Origin: Nitrospiraceae bacterium UBA6905
GTDB taxonomy: Bacteria > Nitrospirota > Thermodesulfovibrionia > Thermodesulfovibrionales > UBA6898
Direction: 5' to 3'
Assembly: GCA_002451165.1 (NCBI GenBank)
Contig: DKBH01000037.1
Span: 1-46,992 of the forward strand
DNA: 46,992 nucleotides
Below, in pieces: positions 34,055 through 41,507 of this stretch (the first letter of the stretch is position 1; every line of letters begins with the position of its first letter). The notes beneath the pieces were generated by a model, which saw only the letters and a program-made list of their open reading frames with translations, was not told where the DNA came from and ran no database searches. The position numbers were made by a program, and so were the translations under genes.

Positions 34055-34451
34055 CTCATTAGCCGCAATTATAGGCGAATTTTACCACTTTCGCTACTAA
34101 AATTAGAAAAAAAATATCTCTTGCCAATGGCATTTTCAATTCAAGGACATTTGTATGTCCGCTTGGGATAGCCTTCAAGGGGGAGGGGGTATTATTCATT
34201 TTCAGGTGTCATGGGGGCATCCGCAGATAAGTATTGTTTTTGTAATGACATTGCACGCTTACGCTTTATCTAAAATTGCTAACCATCCAGTTATATATCA
34301 ATCCGTGCAACTGCTGTTCATTTAATTGCCTATCTTTATACAACGCCCTCCCCCTCCGCAGTCCATATCGCTATAACACTGCTTACCTGCCTTAGAGGTT
34401 TTGTCCCTTTTGGGGTTGCTATACACAATAGAAGACGGTATCGACTAATAT
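34055..34451. other. Gene-free spacer holding repeat R2
   Basis: Contains the repeat at 34177-34242 and a small hairpin GGACAT/ATGTCC at 34145-34160. No gene is visible; the stretch close to 34055 should include the promoter of the zinc-ribbon operon. Confidence 0.5.
34177..34242 (+). repeat. Dispersed island repeat R2
   Basis: Best-preserved copy. The core AGGTGTCATGGGGGCATC begins at 34204 and the element ends GATAAGTATTGTTTTTG. It shares 18 of 19 core bases with R3. It lies 210 bp beyond the stop of the minus-strand gene at 34452. Confidence 0.8.
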
Positions 34452-34787
34452 TTATTTTGTACAGACAGCCATGAACTCATTGTAGCCTTCGACCTGAGAC
34501 TTATATTCAAATTTCTTCTTTATCCCCAAATCAGCAGCTTTTCTATCGCAATCATCCCAACTGTTGGAGGTCTGTTCACCGCGTGTTTGTCGTTCTGACA
34601 CAACGCAGGTTGCCATAAAGTTATTGAAGTTTTGTATTTGAGTACTGTATTCAAATTTCTTTAATATTCCAGCATCTCTCGCCCTGCTCTCACAAGTTTC
34701 CCAGCTATCTGACAATCCACTTGCTGAAACACTCGTTATTGCCAGGAAAGCAAAACATACAGCGACAGATAACCCACTTATTCTCAT
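34452..34787 (-). CDS. Secreted protein with two SWDDC-type repeats
   Basis: A 111-residue protein with a signal peptide (SVAVCFAFLAITSVSASG). The mature part is two tandem copies of a roughly 34-residue unit: SWETCESRARDAGILKKFEY to FNNFMATC, and SWDDCDRKAADLGIKKKFEY to YNEFMAVC. Each unit has a Cys near the start and one at the end, suggesting an intra-unit disulphide in the periplasm. The neighbouring secreted protein contains a third copy. AAGGAGA precedes the ATG. I do not recognise the domain. Confidence 0.7.
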   Translation of the reverse strand: MRISGLSVAVCFAFLAITSVSASGLSDSWETCESRARDAGILKKFEYSTQIQNFNNFMATCVVSERQTRGEQTSNSWDDCDRKAADLGIKKKFEYKSQVEGYNEFMAVCTK

Positions 34788-34851
34788 CGTAATTTCTCCT
34801 TGTATTCAGCAATATAACCTTTTACAATGCCTCATGCTGTGGCTGCTTTAA

Positions 34852-35994
34852 TTAGTGCTTCGGCATAAACTGACCATTTTGCGGATTGATATAGCCTCCA
34901 CCAACATCAGGATAAAATTGACCTGTTCTTGGATTGATTACGCCCCCTGCTGCACCTGGATAAAACTCACCGGTAGTTGTATTAATAGCTCCGGGATTTG
35001 TTTTGTTAGTAGTAGAACGGTCATTTCCCGCTGATCTCTCTTTGCGTGCCGGGCGATCCGTTCCCGTGCAAACAGCCATAAAGTCATTGTAGGCATCCAC
35101 GGAGGCTTTCAGCTTAAATTCTTTCTTAATGCCTCTTTCTTTGGCCCTTCTATCACAATCATCCCAGCTAAGCGAAGAGCTCCCTACTGAAGTCGGTGGT
35201 TCTTGTGGTTCAGAATGCTGGATCCCAGCGCTATATTTTGGAACCCCCTCAAAATCTGAAGTGCTTCTATACTTGCTCAAATGAGAATCTGAATATGTTA
35301 CAGAAGCATTATTATTCTCGCCATTGTTACTGCGGGGACTCTCGATGCTTTTCTCCTGTGATGTGATAACATTTTTACTTGAGCCCCGCACCAAAGTATA
35401 AATTTGCGGCAATTCGGCAATATCCTTCCCTGCATCCATCCACATTGACACCCACAGATCAGATATTTCATTCACAAGAATTGCATAAAACTCCTGTAGT
35501 TTGATGAGATCCCCTCTTCCTCCATACTTATATGAACTTTCCTCAAACACAGCAGAGCATGACTTTTTAGTAAATCCGTCATATACAACGGTCGCTCCAT
35601 TGAGCACCTTATTTGCATCGCAGCGTTCGTAAACCTTTATTGGGCTATAACTTAGAAAAGGATAAAGCGTAATATGGGTCAGCAGCCTTGATAAATAATC
35701 ATATCGCTTTTGATCGCCCTTCTTCACTTCATTGATAATTGCCTTGTAATATGCACCATATGTCAACCTATTGTTCGGTGCTGTGTCATGAATTACATTA
35801 ACCTGTTTATGCAGAGAGGCTTCATTTTCTGTCAGGAGTGATTTCAGCTCAGGAGGGGTCAAATTTATAGCATCGCTAATTGCCTGTCGGTGAAGAGTAA
35901 TCAGACACTCTGAAGTAAATGCATTACTATCTGGTGCTTCAAGGAAGATCAAAAGGAAACCAGCAGCCAGAAAAATCAGGGCGAGTTTCTTCAT
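34852..35994 (-). CDS. Secreted multidomain protein with SWDDC unit and Gly/Pro tail repeats
   Basis: A 380-residue protein with a signal peptide (LALIFLAAGFLLIFLEAP). Residues about 25-110 (LHRQAISDAINLTPPELKSLL) faintly resemble the opening of S1/P1-nuclease or zinc phospholipase C-like proteins, but key histidines are not clear. A Ser/Asn-rich linker leads to one SWDDCDRRAKERGIKKEF unit ending FMAVC, shared with the downstream gene. The tail is three repeats of the type INPRTGQFYPDVGGG. ATG 35994 follows GGAGGGGAATAAT. It is 64 bp upstream of the two-repeat gene on the same strand. Function unknown. Confidence 0.7.
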   Translation of the reverse strand: MKKLALIFLAAGFLLIFLEAPDSNAFTSECLITLHRQAISDAINLTPPELKSLLTENEASLHKQVNVIHDTAPNNRLTYGAYYKAIINEVKKGDQKRYDYLSRLLTHITLYPFLSYSPIKVYERCDANKVLNGATVVYDGFTKKSCSAVFEESSYKYGGRGDLIKLQEFYAILVNEISDLWVSMWMDAGKDIAELPQIYTLVRGSSKNVITSQEKSIESPRSNNGENNNASVTYSDSHLSKYRSTSDFEGVPKYSAGIQHSEPQEPPTSVGSSSLSWDDCDRRAKERGIKKEFKLKASVDAYNDFMAVCTGTDRPARKERSAGNDRSTTNKTNPGAINTTTGEFYPGAAGGVINPRTGQFYPDVGGGYINPQNGQFMPKH

Positions 35995-36009
35995 ATTATT
36001 CCCCTCCAT

Positions 36010-36347
36010 TGCGAATACTGTTAGCTCATAGACTATTATACGGAGCAGTCGTAGTCAACCGGAAAGTGTTTTATATGAGCGACTGGGGATACCAATGAAC
36101 GGGAGGGGACGCTTTTACAAATCGGGTGTCATGGGGGCATCTGCCGGCAAGTATTGCTTTTTGTTCGAGGAGCTGTCCAGCGGCCTATCAGGACATGATC
36201 GCAAATATGGATGCGGGGCTTCCCAGCCTGATTGGGTTTATCGCATAGAGTTCATAATAACCTTAGCCGTTTCTTCTGCAACTCATCAATTCGATACCAT
36301 CGCTGTCAAGCACCGCTCAGTGATTGACGGCGATGAGATTAAGCCAT
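36010..36347. other. Spacer holding repeat R3
   Basis: Contains the repeat at 36100-36163. A plus-strand open frame across it (36095-36418) has no ribosome binding site and overlaps the 36348 gene, so it is not called. Confidence 0.45.
36100..36163 (+). repeat. Dispersed island repeat R3
   Basis: Third copy: GGGAGGGGACGC at the start, core GGGTGTCATGGGGGCATC from 36124, ending CAAGTATTGCTTTTTG. It lies 185 bp beyond the stop of the minus-strand gene at 36348. Confidence 0.78.
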
Positions 36348-36794
36348 TTACTTATCTCGCAAGAAAGCAAAACTATTTTGTCCCCATCTTTGGTATTTAT
36401 CAGGGAAGACTGGGGTAAAAGTGTTGAGTAAATCAACAGGTGGAACCAAGTCTTCTTCTATGTTATCAATAAGGAACCAGATTCTCCTGTTAGGGTAGTC
36501 CAGCAAATCGGCAATGCAGTAAGATTGCCATTCAGTAGGGCATTTTGAAGCAAGCCGGATATTAATGACATGCATTCGCACCTGAGAATGACCGTCCTTA
36601 CCAGGCAAGTAAATGAAAACTTCATCGTTATCAAGGTATTGCTGAATGGTATTGATTGCCCTCTCATCCGGATTAAATGACCAAGCGTAAACAAATCTGC
36701 CTTGCATTCTCATCATATTGCGGAATTCTTCGAGAAAAAGCTCTACATAACCCCATTTTTTGTTTGGTGTCGCTTTTCCAACGATTACAAGCAT
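36348..36794 (-). CDS. Hypothetical protein beside the serine recombinase
   Basis: A 148-residue soluble alpha/beta protein of unknown family. It begins MLVIVGKATPNKKWGYVEL, contains YAWSFNPDERAINTIQQYL, VFIYLPGKDGHSQVRMHVIN and RIWFLIDNIEEDL. The strand order vaguely resembles small PUA/EVE-like modules, but I cannot support this. GAGGAGG lies about 11 bases upstream of the ATG. It is 72 bp downstream of the recombinase gene, on the same strand. Confidence 0.6.
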   Translation of the reverse strand: MLVIVGKATPNKKWGYVELFLEEFRNMMRMQGRFVYAWSFNPDERAINTIQQYLDNDEVFIYLPGKDGHSQVRMHVINIRLASKCPTEWQSYCIADLLDYPNRRIWFLIDNIEEDLVPPVDLLNTFTPVFPDKYQRWGQNSFAFLRDK

Positions 36795-36866
36795 TATTAT
36801 TATATGCCTCCTCGATTTCTTGCCTGCTGTCTAAAGATTACTATATCATGAGTTTCTCTCATTCTT

Positions 36867-37547
36867 TCAAGCAATCCTCTTCAAAATGTTTTTCACGGTT
36901 TGCGGATGCCACGCCCTGCCTTGTGGTCTATATCCTGCCTTCGCCAGAGCCTCACAGATCGACCTATACGATATACCCCGACCTTGCAGTTCTCTCGCCA
37001 GCCCGATTACCTCCTGTTCCTTCTGATGAGGCCGCAGGGTATTTCCATCTTCAGAAAGCCTCCAGCCAAAAGGTATCTGTCCTGCCCTCTGTTTATTGGC
37101 TATTTTCAACTGTAGTGCGTCACGGGTCCGCTCGCTTATGAGATCACGCTCCATCTGGGCCAGGCTTGCTGTGATGTTCAAGAAAAAGCGCCCCATCGCC
37201 GTTGAAGTGTCTATCTTCTCGTTGAGTGAGTGAAAGGAGATCTCGGCCTTCTCAAAGGTTTCTATGAGGGTGAGGGTATCAATGACCTTCCTGGAAAGCC
37301 GGTCCAGCTTGTATACAATGACTGCCTCAATTTCCTTTCTTCTGATCTTGGCGAGGAGGGCCTCTACGCCTTCCCTGTTAAGGTTCTTGCCACTTTTCCC
37401 TGCATCCTCGATAACTTCTGTCAGGTCCAGATCATGCAGCTGACAGTAAGCATTGATCTTTGCTTTCTGGTTGTCGAGGGAGATTCCTTCAAGTGCCTGC
37501 TCTGAAGTTGAAACACGGATATAACCGACTGCCTTTTTCATTTTCAA
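36867..37547 (-). CDS. Serine recombinase (resolvase/invertase family)
   Basis: A 226-residue recombinase. The catalytic domain shows AVGYIRVSTSEQALEGISL with the nucleophile Ser in RVSTSEQ, EDAGKSGKNLNREG, VIVYKLDRLSRK, and ASLAQMERDLISERT. A C-terminal recombinase/HTH segment (GRGISYRSICEALAKAGY, WHPQTVKNIL) binds DNA. Length is between small resolvases and large serine integrases. It is divergent from the RHH gene across an 80-bp promoter region. It may act on the island's own repeats or be an unrelated passenger. Confidence 0.9.
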   Translation of the reverse strand: MKMKKAVGYIRVSTSEQALEGISLDNQKAKINAYCQLHDLDLTEVIEDAGKSGKNLNREGVEALLAKIRRKEIEAVIVYKLDRLSRKVIDTLTLIETFEKAEISFHSLNEKIDTSTAMGRFFLNITASLAQMERDLISERTRDALQLKIANKQRAGQIPFGWRLSEDGNTLRPHQKEQEVIGLARELQGRGISYRSICEALAKAGYRPQGRAWHPQTVKNILKRIA

Positions 37548-37641
37548 TCCCTTTTCGTAGTGCTACATTATGTATATACACTCACAATAAAAGAAAAGAT
37601 TCCAGTTGTCAATACATAATTGATATACTGTGTGTAATACA
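37548..37641. promoter_or_regulatory. Divergent promoter/operator region, recombinase and RHH genes
   Basis: An AT-rich region with a perfect palindrome TGTATATACA at 37571-37580 and a second related block GATATACTGTGTGTAATAC at 37622-37640. TATACT at 37624-37629 can serve as -10 for the RHH gene. The paired ATA-rich blocks are candidates for binding by the adjacent RHH protein. Confidence 0.45.
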
Positions 37642-37824
37642 ATGAAAGCGGAACAGCTAAAGAAGATACTTACCGGGAAACACAAGACCCTGAGCCTACG
37701 CATTAATCCTGAGATGCTTCGCCTTCTGGATGAAGCGCTTCAGAAAGACAAGGAGTTCAATAGCCGCAATGAACTAATTGAAGTGCTGATCCTGAGATAT
37801 CTGGAGTCAAAAGGGAAGCTCTAA
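37642..37824 (+). CDS. Ribbon-helix-helix DNA-binding protein
   Basis: A 60-residue protein: KTLSLRINPEMLRLLDEALQ forms the strand and first helix, and SRNELIEVLILRYLES the second helix, the standard RHH/Arc-CopG layout. ATG 37642 is chosen; an in-frame GTG at 37630 abuts the -10 box and is unlikely. It probably autoregulates and controls the divergent recombinase. It could be the antitoxin-like partner of the membrane protein starting 14 bp downstream, but that partner does not look like a known toxin. Confidence 0.75.
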   Translation: MKAEQLKKILTGKHKTLSLRINPEMLRLLDEALQKDKEFNSRNELIEVLILRYLESKGKL

Positions 37825-37837
37825 ATCTCTAAAGAGC

Positions 37838-38284
37838 ATGGCACAAGAAATAATTACAATCGGTCAAGTTTCGCTCAGTGCCCTTTTGTTTGTTTTGCTT
37901 ACCGTATATCTAAATCATCTCCTTGCAAACAGCCGGGATAAACTCAAAATAAGAAGAGAGCAAGGTCATATACTATCCATGGCGTTTGAGCCAGAAATCC
38001 GAGCACTCACTCACACGGATCAGGACTGCCGTCTCATAATGAATCAAGATGCTTATCAAAAGCATGAAGCAGCAATAAGGGTTTTCTCCCGTTGCCTCTC
38101 TTGGTTTGATCGATTCAAACTAAGAAAAATGTGGCATCATCTTGCGATGGTTAAAACCGGCAGGAGAACTTATCTGCCATTCTATGAGCAGTATGCAGAT
38201 TTCGGCTCCCTTGATAAACGGAGAAAGATAAGACCTCTTGTGACTAAACGAATTCAAGAGATTATTTCCTTTGCAAATAAATGA
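37838..38284 (+). CDS. Membrane-anchored hypothetical protein
   Basis: A 148-residue protein with one N-terminal membrane helix (VSLSALLFVLLTVYLNHLLA) followed by a cationic, helical cytosolic part containing WFDRFKLRKMWHHLAMVKTG. I do not recognise the family. It starts 13 bp after the RHH gene and is the last island gene before attR. Confidence 0.6.
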   Translation: MAQEIITIGQVSLSALLFVLLTVYLNHLLANSRDKLKIRREQGHILSMAFEPEIRALTHTDQDCRLIMNQDAYQKHEAAIRVFSRCLSWFDRFKLRKMWHHLAMVKTGRRTYLPFYEQYADFGSLDKRRKIRPLVTKRIQEIISFANK

Positions 38285-38408
38285 GACAAAATAAAAAGAA
38301 AAGAAAACCATGAATTCAATGCAATGGTCTGACCCACGCCCTAATTTTGTTGCTGACAATTTTTCATTATCAATCCATACCATTTGATTATACCGTCAAG
38401 GTCGCATC

Positions 38409-38428
38409 TGGGGATAGTCCAGGGATAG
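38409..38428 (+). repeat. Right arm-type integrase sites
   Basis: TGGGGATAG followed at 11-bp spacing by CAGGGATAG, 53 bp from attR. Mirrors the pair at 24804-24823 in sequence, spacing and distance from the core. Confidence 0.6.
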
Positions 38429-38480
38429 TGATTATGTGAAATAGACAAGCAGTAACCTATTGCTTTCTTATGAAAAAAAG

Positions 38481-38556
38481 TGGTGGACGGTAGGGGATTC
38501 GAACCCCCGACTTCCACGTTGCGAACGTGGCGCTCTCCCAGCTGAGCTAACCGCCC
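38481..38556 (-). tRNA. tRNA-Ala(CGC), carries attR in its 3' end
   Basis: A complete cloverleaf on the minus strand, 5' end at 38556. Acceptor stem GGGCGGT/ACCGTCC with one G-U pair, TTCGCAA anticodon loop (anticodon CGC at 38521-38523), T-loop GTTCGAATC, encoded CCA. Its 3' terminal 23 bases (38481-38503) are the island's right attachment repeat, so the insertion left this gene intact. Confidence 0.95.
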
Positions 38557-38636
38557 ACATGAGTGCAGGGTGGTGCAGGCATTCTCTTTCTCTTACTCTA
38601 AAACAAAAAGCTGGACTTGGCAATCCTTGCGGATTC

Positions 38637-38666
38637 TTGACATGATTTTTATCAACTCCTTATAAT
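38637..38666 (+). promoter_or_regulatory. Promoter of tRNA-Arg(TCT)
   Basis: Consensus TTGACA at 38637-38642, 18-bp spacer, TATAAT at 38661-38666, 21 bp ahead of the tRNA. Confidence 0.8.
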
Positions 38667-38687
38667 CAAAACTCGCTGTTTTCATGT

Positions 38688-38764
<77 letters not shown>

Positions 38765-39881
38765 AATTATTCAATAAGTTAGACCTCCCTGCGTTTTCCT
38801 TAATAGCGGATCTTATCGGGATATTTGTCATCTTATCTCCTCAAGCTGTTTGACAGCCTGCTAAGTGCTAAATGTCTGTAGTCGCTGCTCGCACGTGATA
38901 TAGGAGCTGCTGGATTGCTGTGAGGGACACTCCTCATATCGTCAAGAAAACTTGGTGCAAAATGAAAGATGGCACGAAGACACGAAGAGTAAGCAGATGA
39001 CTCTTCCCAATGCACTGTTCAACTGGTCAATTATTTCCGTTACGGCAGATTTACTGGCTTTATTGGTCTGAGGCACCACATAATTGTCGTAGATGTCTTC
39101 CAACCCTTAACTGAACTAAGGTTACTGTGCTCATGTTTTTAGTGAGAACGAGCAAATGGAGTCTTTCCTGGTGCTTGGGACTGCGCAGGGGGATGACGTT
39201 GACTCTTTTATGAAGTTCATCTGCTGGAGGTTATGCTAACATCTCAAGTATCGCCTGACGAGGTGTGCAATCATTATTACTGCATGCATTAGGATAACCA
39301 ACAGCCTGCACGTTTTCCCGTAATAGACGGCGAATCTCTGAAGACAGCATTGGGAACATCTTAGCATTGAAGCCTACCGTCTCGTTGTATGTCGGCACTG
39401 AATTTCGACCATCCAGTGCCCTCACAATTCCTTGTTGATCAACAGGGTATGATCTCATACCCAAATCATATCTGCGTTACAAATAAAATCAATAGCCACT
39501 TGTATTGTGGTTGTTCATACCTAAGCCTTCTTCGTTAGGCAAGATAGAGAGTCACCTCGATACAACTCCATCCAAGGCATAGGTGCCAAAAGCGCACCTT
39601 AAAACTTCGAGTATCGTCAGATTGCAACTTCCTGATTATTAATGACAAAAAATGGTTAATATGCAGAAGATTCATCCGGCACTTTCCATTGTTGCTAGCT
39701 CACTTAGTTAAAAACGCCCACTTCTTGACGACGACATATTGAGTCAGCATTTATTTTCATTGTAAATCAATAAGTTATATTCATAATCATCTCTGGCACA
39801 GTTCGTGTTAATAGTTGAACAGTGTGAATAATAATTATCAGATAATGAAATTTTCAGAAGCAACCATGGGAAGTAGGGGTA
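38765..39881. other. Decayed DNA downstream of tRNA-Arg(TCT)
   Basis: About 1.1 kb without a convincing gene. The best frame is minus 39231-39464 (77 codons, TTG start, ending SNNDCTPRQAILEMLA). It reads partly like protein but has no ribosome binding site and looks like a gene remnant. The region fits the inside of a degraded integrated element. Confidence 0.5.
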
Positions 39882-40202
39882 ATGACAATGGGAAAAAGAA
39901 ACAAGAGATTTGAGACACAACATAACGGCAGAAATAATCCTGATTTCCCCCTTTTAACTCGCCAGGATGAAGTGATTGCGGCACGTCACGGAAAAGAAAA
40001 AAGTGTGAAAATGCACAGAGTTTTTATTTTCTTAGAAATGATTCTCTCTCTGATATCAAGCCGTTCGCTAACCTCACGGGCAGTTAAGTATTTCAGGCAA
40101 GCCCAGTGCCAGAAACCACTGTCAAGTCACATCGAGACCCAAGTACTTGCGGATATTATGGCAGGGAAAGAAGTAATAAGGCAGTCTTATGGATACTGGT
40201 AG
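39882..40202 (+). CDS. Small hypothetical protein ahead of a PhnD-like gene
   Basis: A 106-residue basic protein (MGKRNKRFETQHNGRNNPDF) with one moderately hydrophobic stretch (VFIFLEMILSLISS). AGGGGT precedes the ATG, and it ends 6 bp before the PhnD-like gene. The family is not recognised, and the sequence between 40080 and 40202 reads less like protein, so part of it may be decayed. Confidence 0.4.
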   Translation: MTMGKRNKRFETQHNGRNNPDFPLLTRQDEVIAARHGKEKSVKMHRVFIFLEMILSLISSRSLTSRAVKYFRQAQCQKPLSSHIETQVLADIMAGKEVIRQSYGYW

Positions 40203-40208
40203 GAAAAA

Positions 40209-41186
40209 GTGATCCATCTTTCGACCATGAAGAGAACAGTAACATACAGGAGCTGGTCACGAACCCTCCTGCAGCTTCTTCTTGTGTTATTTCTCCAAAT
40301 ACTATTCGTATCTGTGCCGTTCGGAGAACCTGGTAACAAATTGACTCCTAAGGAGAAACCTACCCTCGTGGTCGGGTACTCGAGAAAGCTCTTTATTAAT
40401 GTTGACATCAATGACGCCAGGGCTGCCACTAAGGCCTGGGCAGAGATGATTATTAAGAAAACCGCTAAATTCGAGAAGTCTGATACCGTCATTCTCGACG
40501 ACGTGTCCTCAATAGAGAAGCTCGTCACGGCAAAGGGTGTTGATCTTATTGTGATGCGTCCTGAGGAGTTTATTGTAATCGGAAACAAGACATCTATTGT
40601 GCCTATTTTTGTCCCTGATTTCGGCAAGTATTTCTACTCCCAATATGTTCTTCTCGTGAGATCCGACAGAGGAATAGTCAAATTAAGCGAACTCAGACAC
40701 AAGAAATTGATCAGGGAGTCAGGCCAAAGCGGTGATATTCCATCGCTGTGGCTCGATACTTTCTTGATGAGACAGGGCTTGGGCGAGGCGAAGGATTTCT
40801 TTACGGGTAACAAGGGGGTAAGCAAGGCTGCACAAGCAATACTTCCGGTCTTTTTCAAGCAGGTCGATGTTGCTCTTGCTGAACGCAACAGCTTTGATGT
40901 AATGGTTGAGCTTAATCCACAGCTTGGAAAAGAACTTAAGGTGTTGGCCACGTCTCAGAATTTTCTTGGCGCAGTTTTGTGCTTAAGAAAAGAATTTTTT
41001 GAAATGTATAAAGAAGACATAGAGGACGCGCTTGATTCCCTGCATAAGGATCCTCAAGGTAAGCAGATTCTCATGCTTTTTCGGGCAAACAAACTTGTTC
41101 CCTTCAAATACGAGTACCTGAACAGCATGGACGCACTGCTCAAAGAGAATCAGGAACTCAGGACGAAATTGGTGAGCAGAAGATAG
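40209..41186 (+). CDS. PhnD-like periplasmic substrate-binding protein
   Basis: A 325-residue exported protein: a basic N-terminus and hydrophobic segment (LLQLLLVLFLQILFVSV), then a periplasmic binding-protein fold of the PhnD/phosphate-phosphonate type (TLVVGYSRKLFINVDIND, ILDDVSSIEKLVTAKGVDLIVM, YYSQYVLLVRSDRGI-type segment, VALAERNSFDVMVEL). GTG 40209 has AGGA upstream; ATG 40227 is in frame. No transporter permease or ATPase is adjacent, so it may be a stand-alone binding or sensor component. The last residues (DALLKENQELRTKL) look like a short coiled coil. Confidence 0.8.
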   Translation: MIHLSTMKRTVTYRSWSRTLLQLLLVLFLQILFVSVPFGEPGNKLTPKEKPTLVVGYSRKLFINVDINDARAATKAWAEMIIKKTAKFEKSDTVILDDVSSIEKLVTAKGVDLIVMRPEEFIVIGNKTSIVPIFVPDFGKYFYSQYVLLVRSDRGIVKLSELRHKKLIRESGQSGDIPSLWLDTFLMRQGLGEAKDFFTGNKGVSKAAQAILPVFFKQVDVALAERNSFDVMVELNPQLGKELKVLATSQNFLGAVLCLRKEFFEMYKEDIEDALDSLHKDPQGKQILMLFRANKLVPFKYEYLNSMDALLKENQELRTKLVSRR

Positions 41187-41187
41187 C

Positions 41188-41352
41188 ATGGAAAGACAGC
41201 AAGAAATAACCCGGGAGCGAAAGGATCAAAAGGAAGCCGCAGGTCCCGCGATATGCCCATGTGAGATTTGCGCACTAACACGCAATCTTGCATGCATGAG
41301 CAGCAAAGAGAATTGGTTTTTTGCTCTGAGAGTGATCGGCAGGTGGCGCTGA
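41188..41352 (+). CDS. Short cysteine-containing ORF
   Basis: A 54-codon frame starting 2 bp after the PhnD-like stop (MERQQEITRERKDQKEAAG, then CPCEICALTRNLAC). The close spacing and cysteines are suggestive, but the ribosome binding site is weak and no family is recognised. Confidence 0.3.
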   Translation: MERQQEITRERKDQKEAAGPAICPCEICALTRNLACMSSKENWFFALRVIGRWR

Positions 41353-41507
41353 CGGCAAGAATTATTTCATTACCGAGAGGGGGTGAAAGCATCTCAAGTC
41401 TTCAACGTGAAAAATATGAATGCAGTAGAAGGAGTCAAAAAAACGAGAAAGGACTCTGTTGCTGCAGCAGGTAGTGACAAATCATGAGAATAGCGAGGAG
41501 GTCGCAT

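Larger units (their letters stand above)
24720..38503. mobile_element. Integrative island in tRNA-Ala(CGC)
   Basis: The boundaries are a 23-bp perfect direct repeat (24720-24742 and 38481-38503) that equals the 3' end of the tRNA-Ala gene including its encoded CCA. A tyrosine integrase lies 25 bp inside the left repeat. Paired TGGGGATAG sites lie near both ends. Content: integrase, phage-like replication genes, several small phage-like genes, nuclease-like protein, zinc-ribbon and secreted cargo genes, a serine recombinase and an RHH regulator. No capsid, terminase large subunit or conjugation gene is visible, so it is a satellite-like or cryptic island rather than a full prophage or ICE. Its cargo half is clearly more AT-rich than the flanks. 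Confidence 0.88.

Noticed and set aside
31828..36163. R repeats as integron attC sites
   Set aside because: No GTTRRRY/RYYYAAC core pairs, no attC-like folding, and no IntI-type integrase.
36095..36418. 107-codon plus-strand frame across R3
   Set aside because: No ribosome binding site; overlaps the 36348 gene; its only conserved part is the repeat itself.
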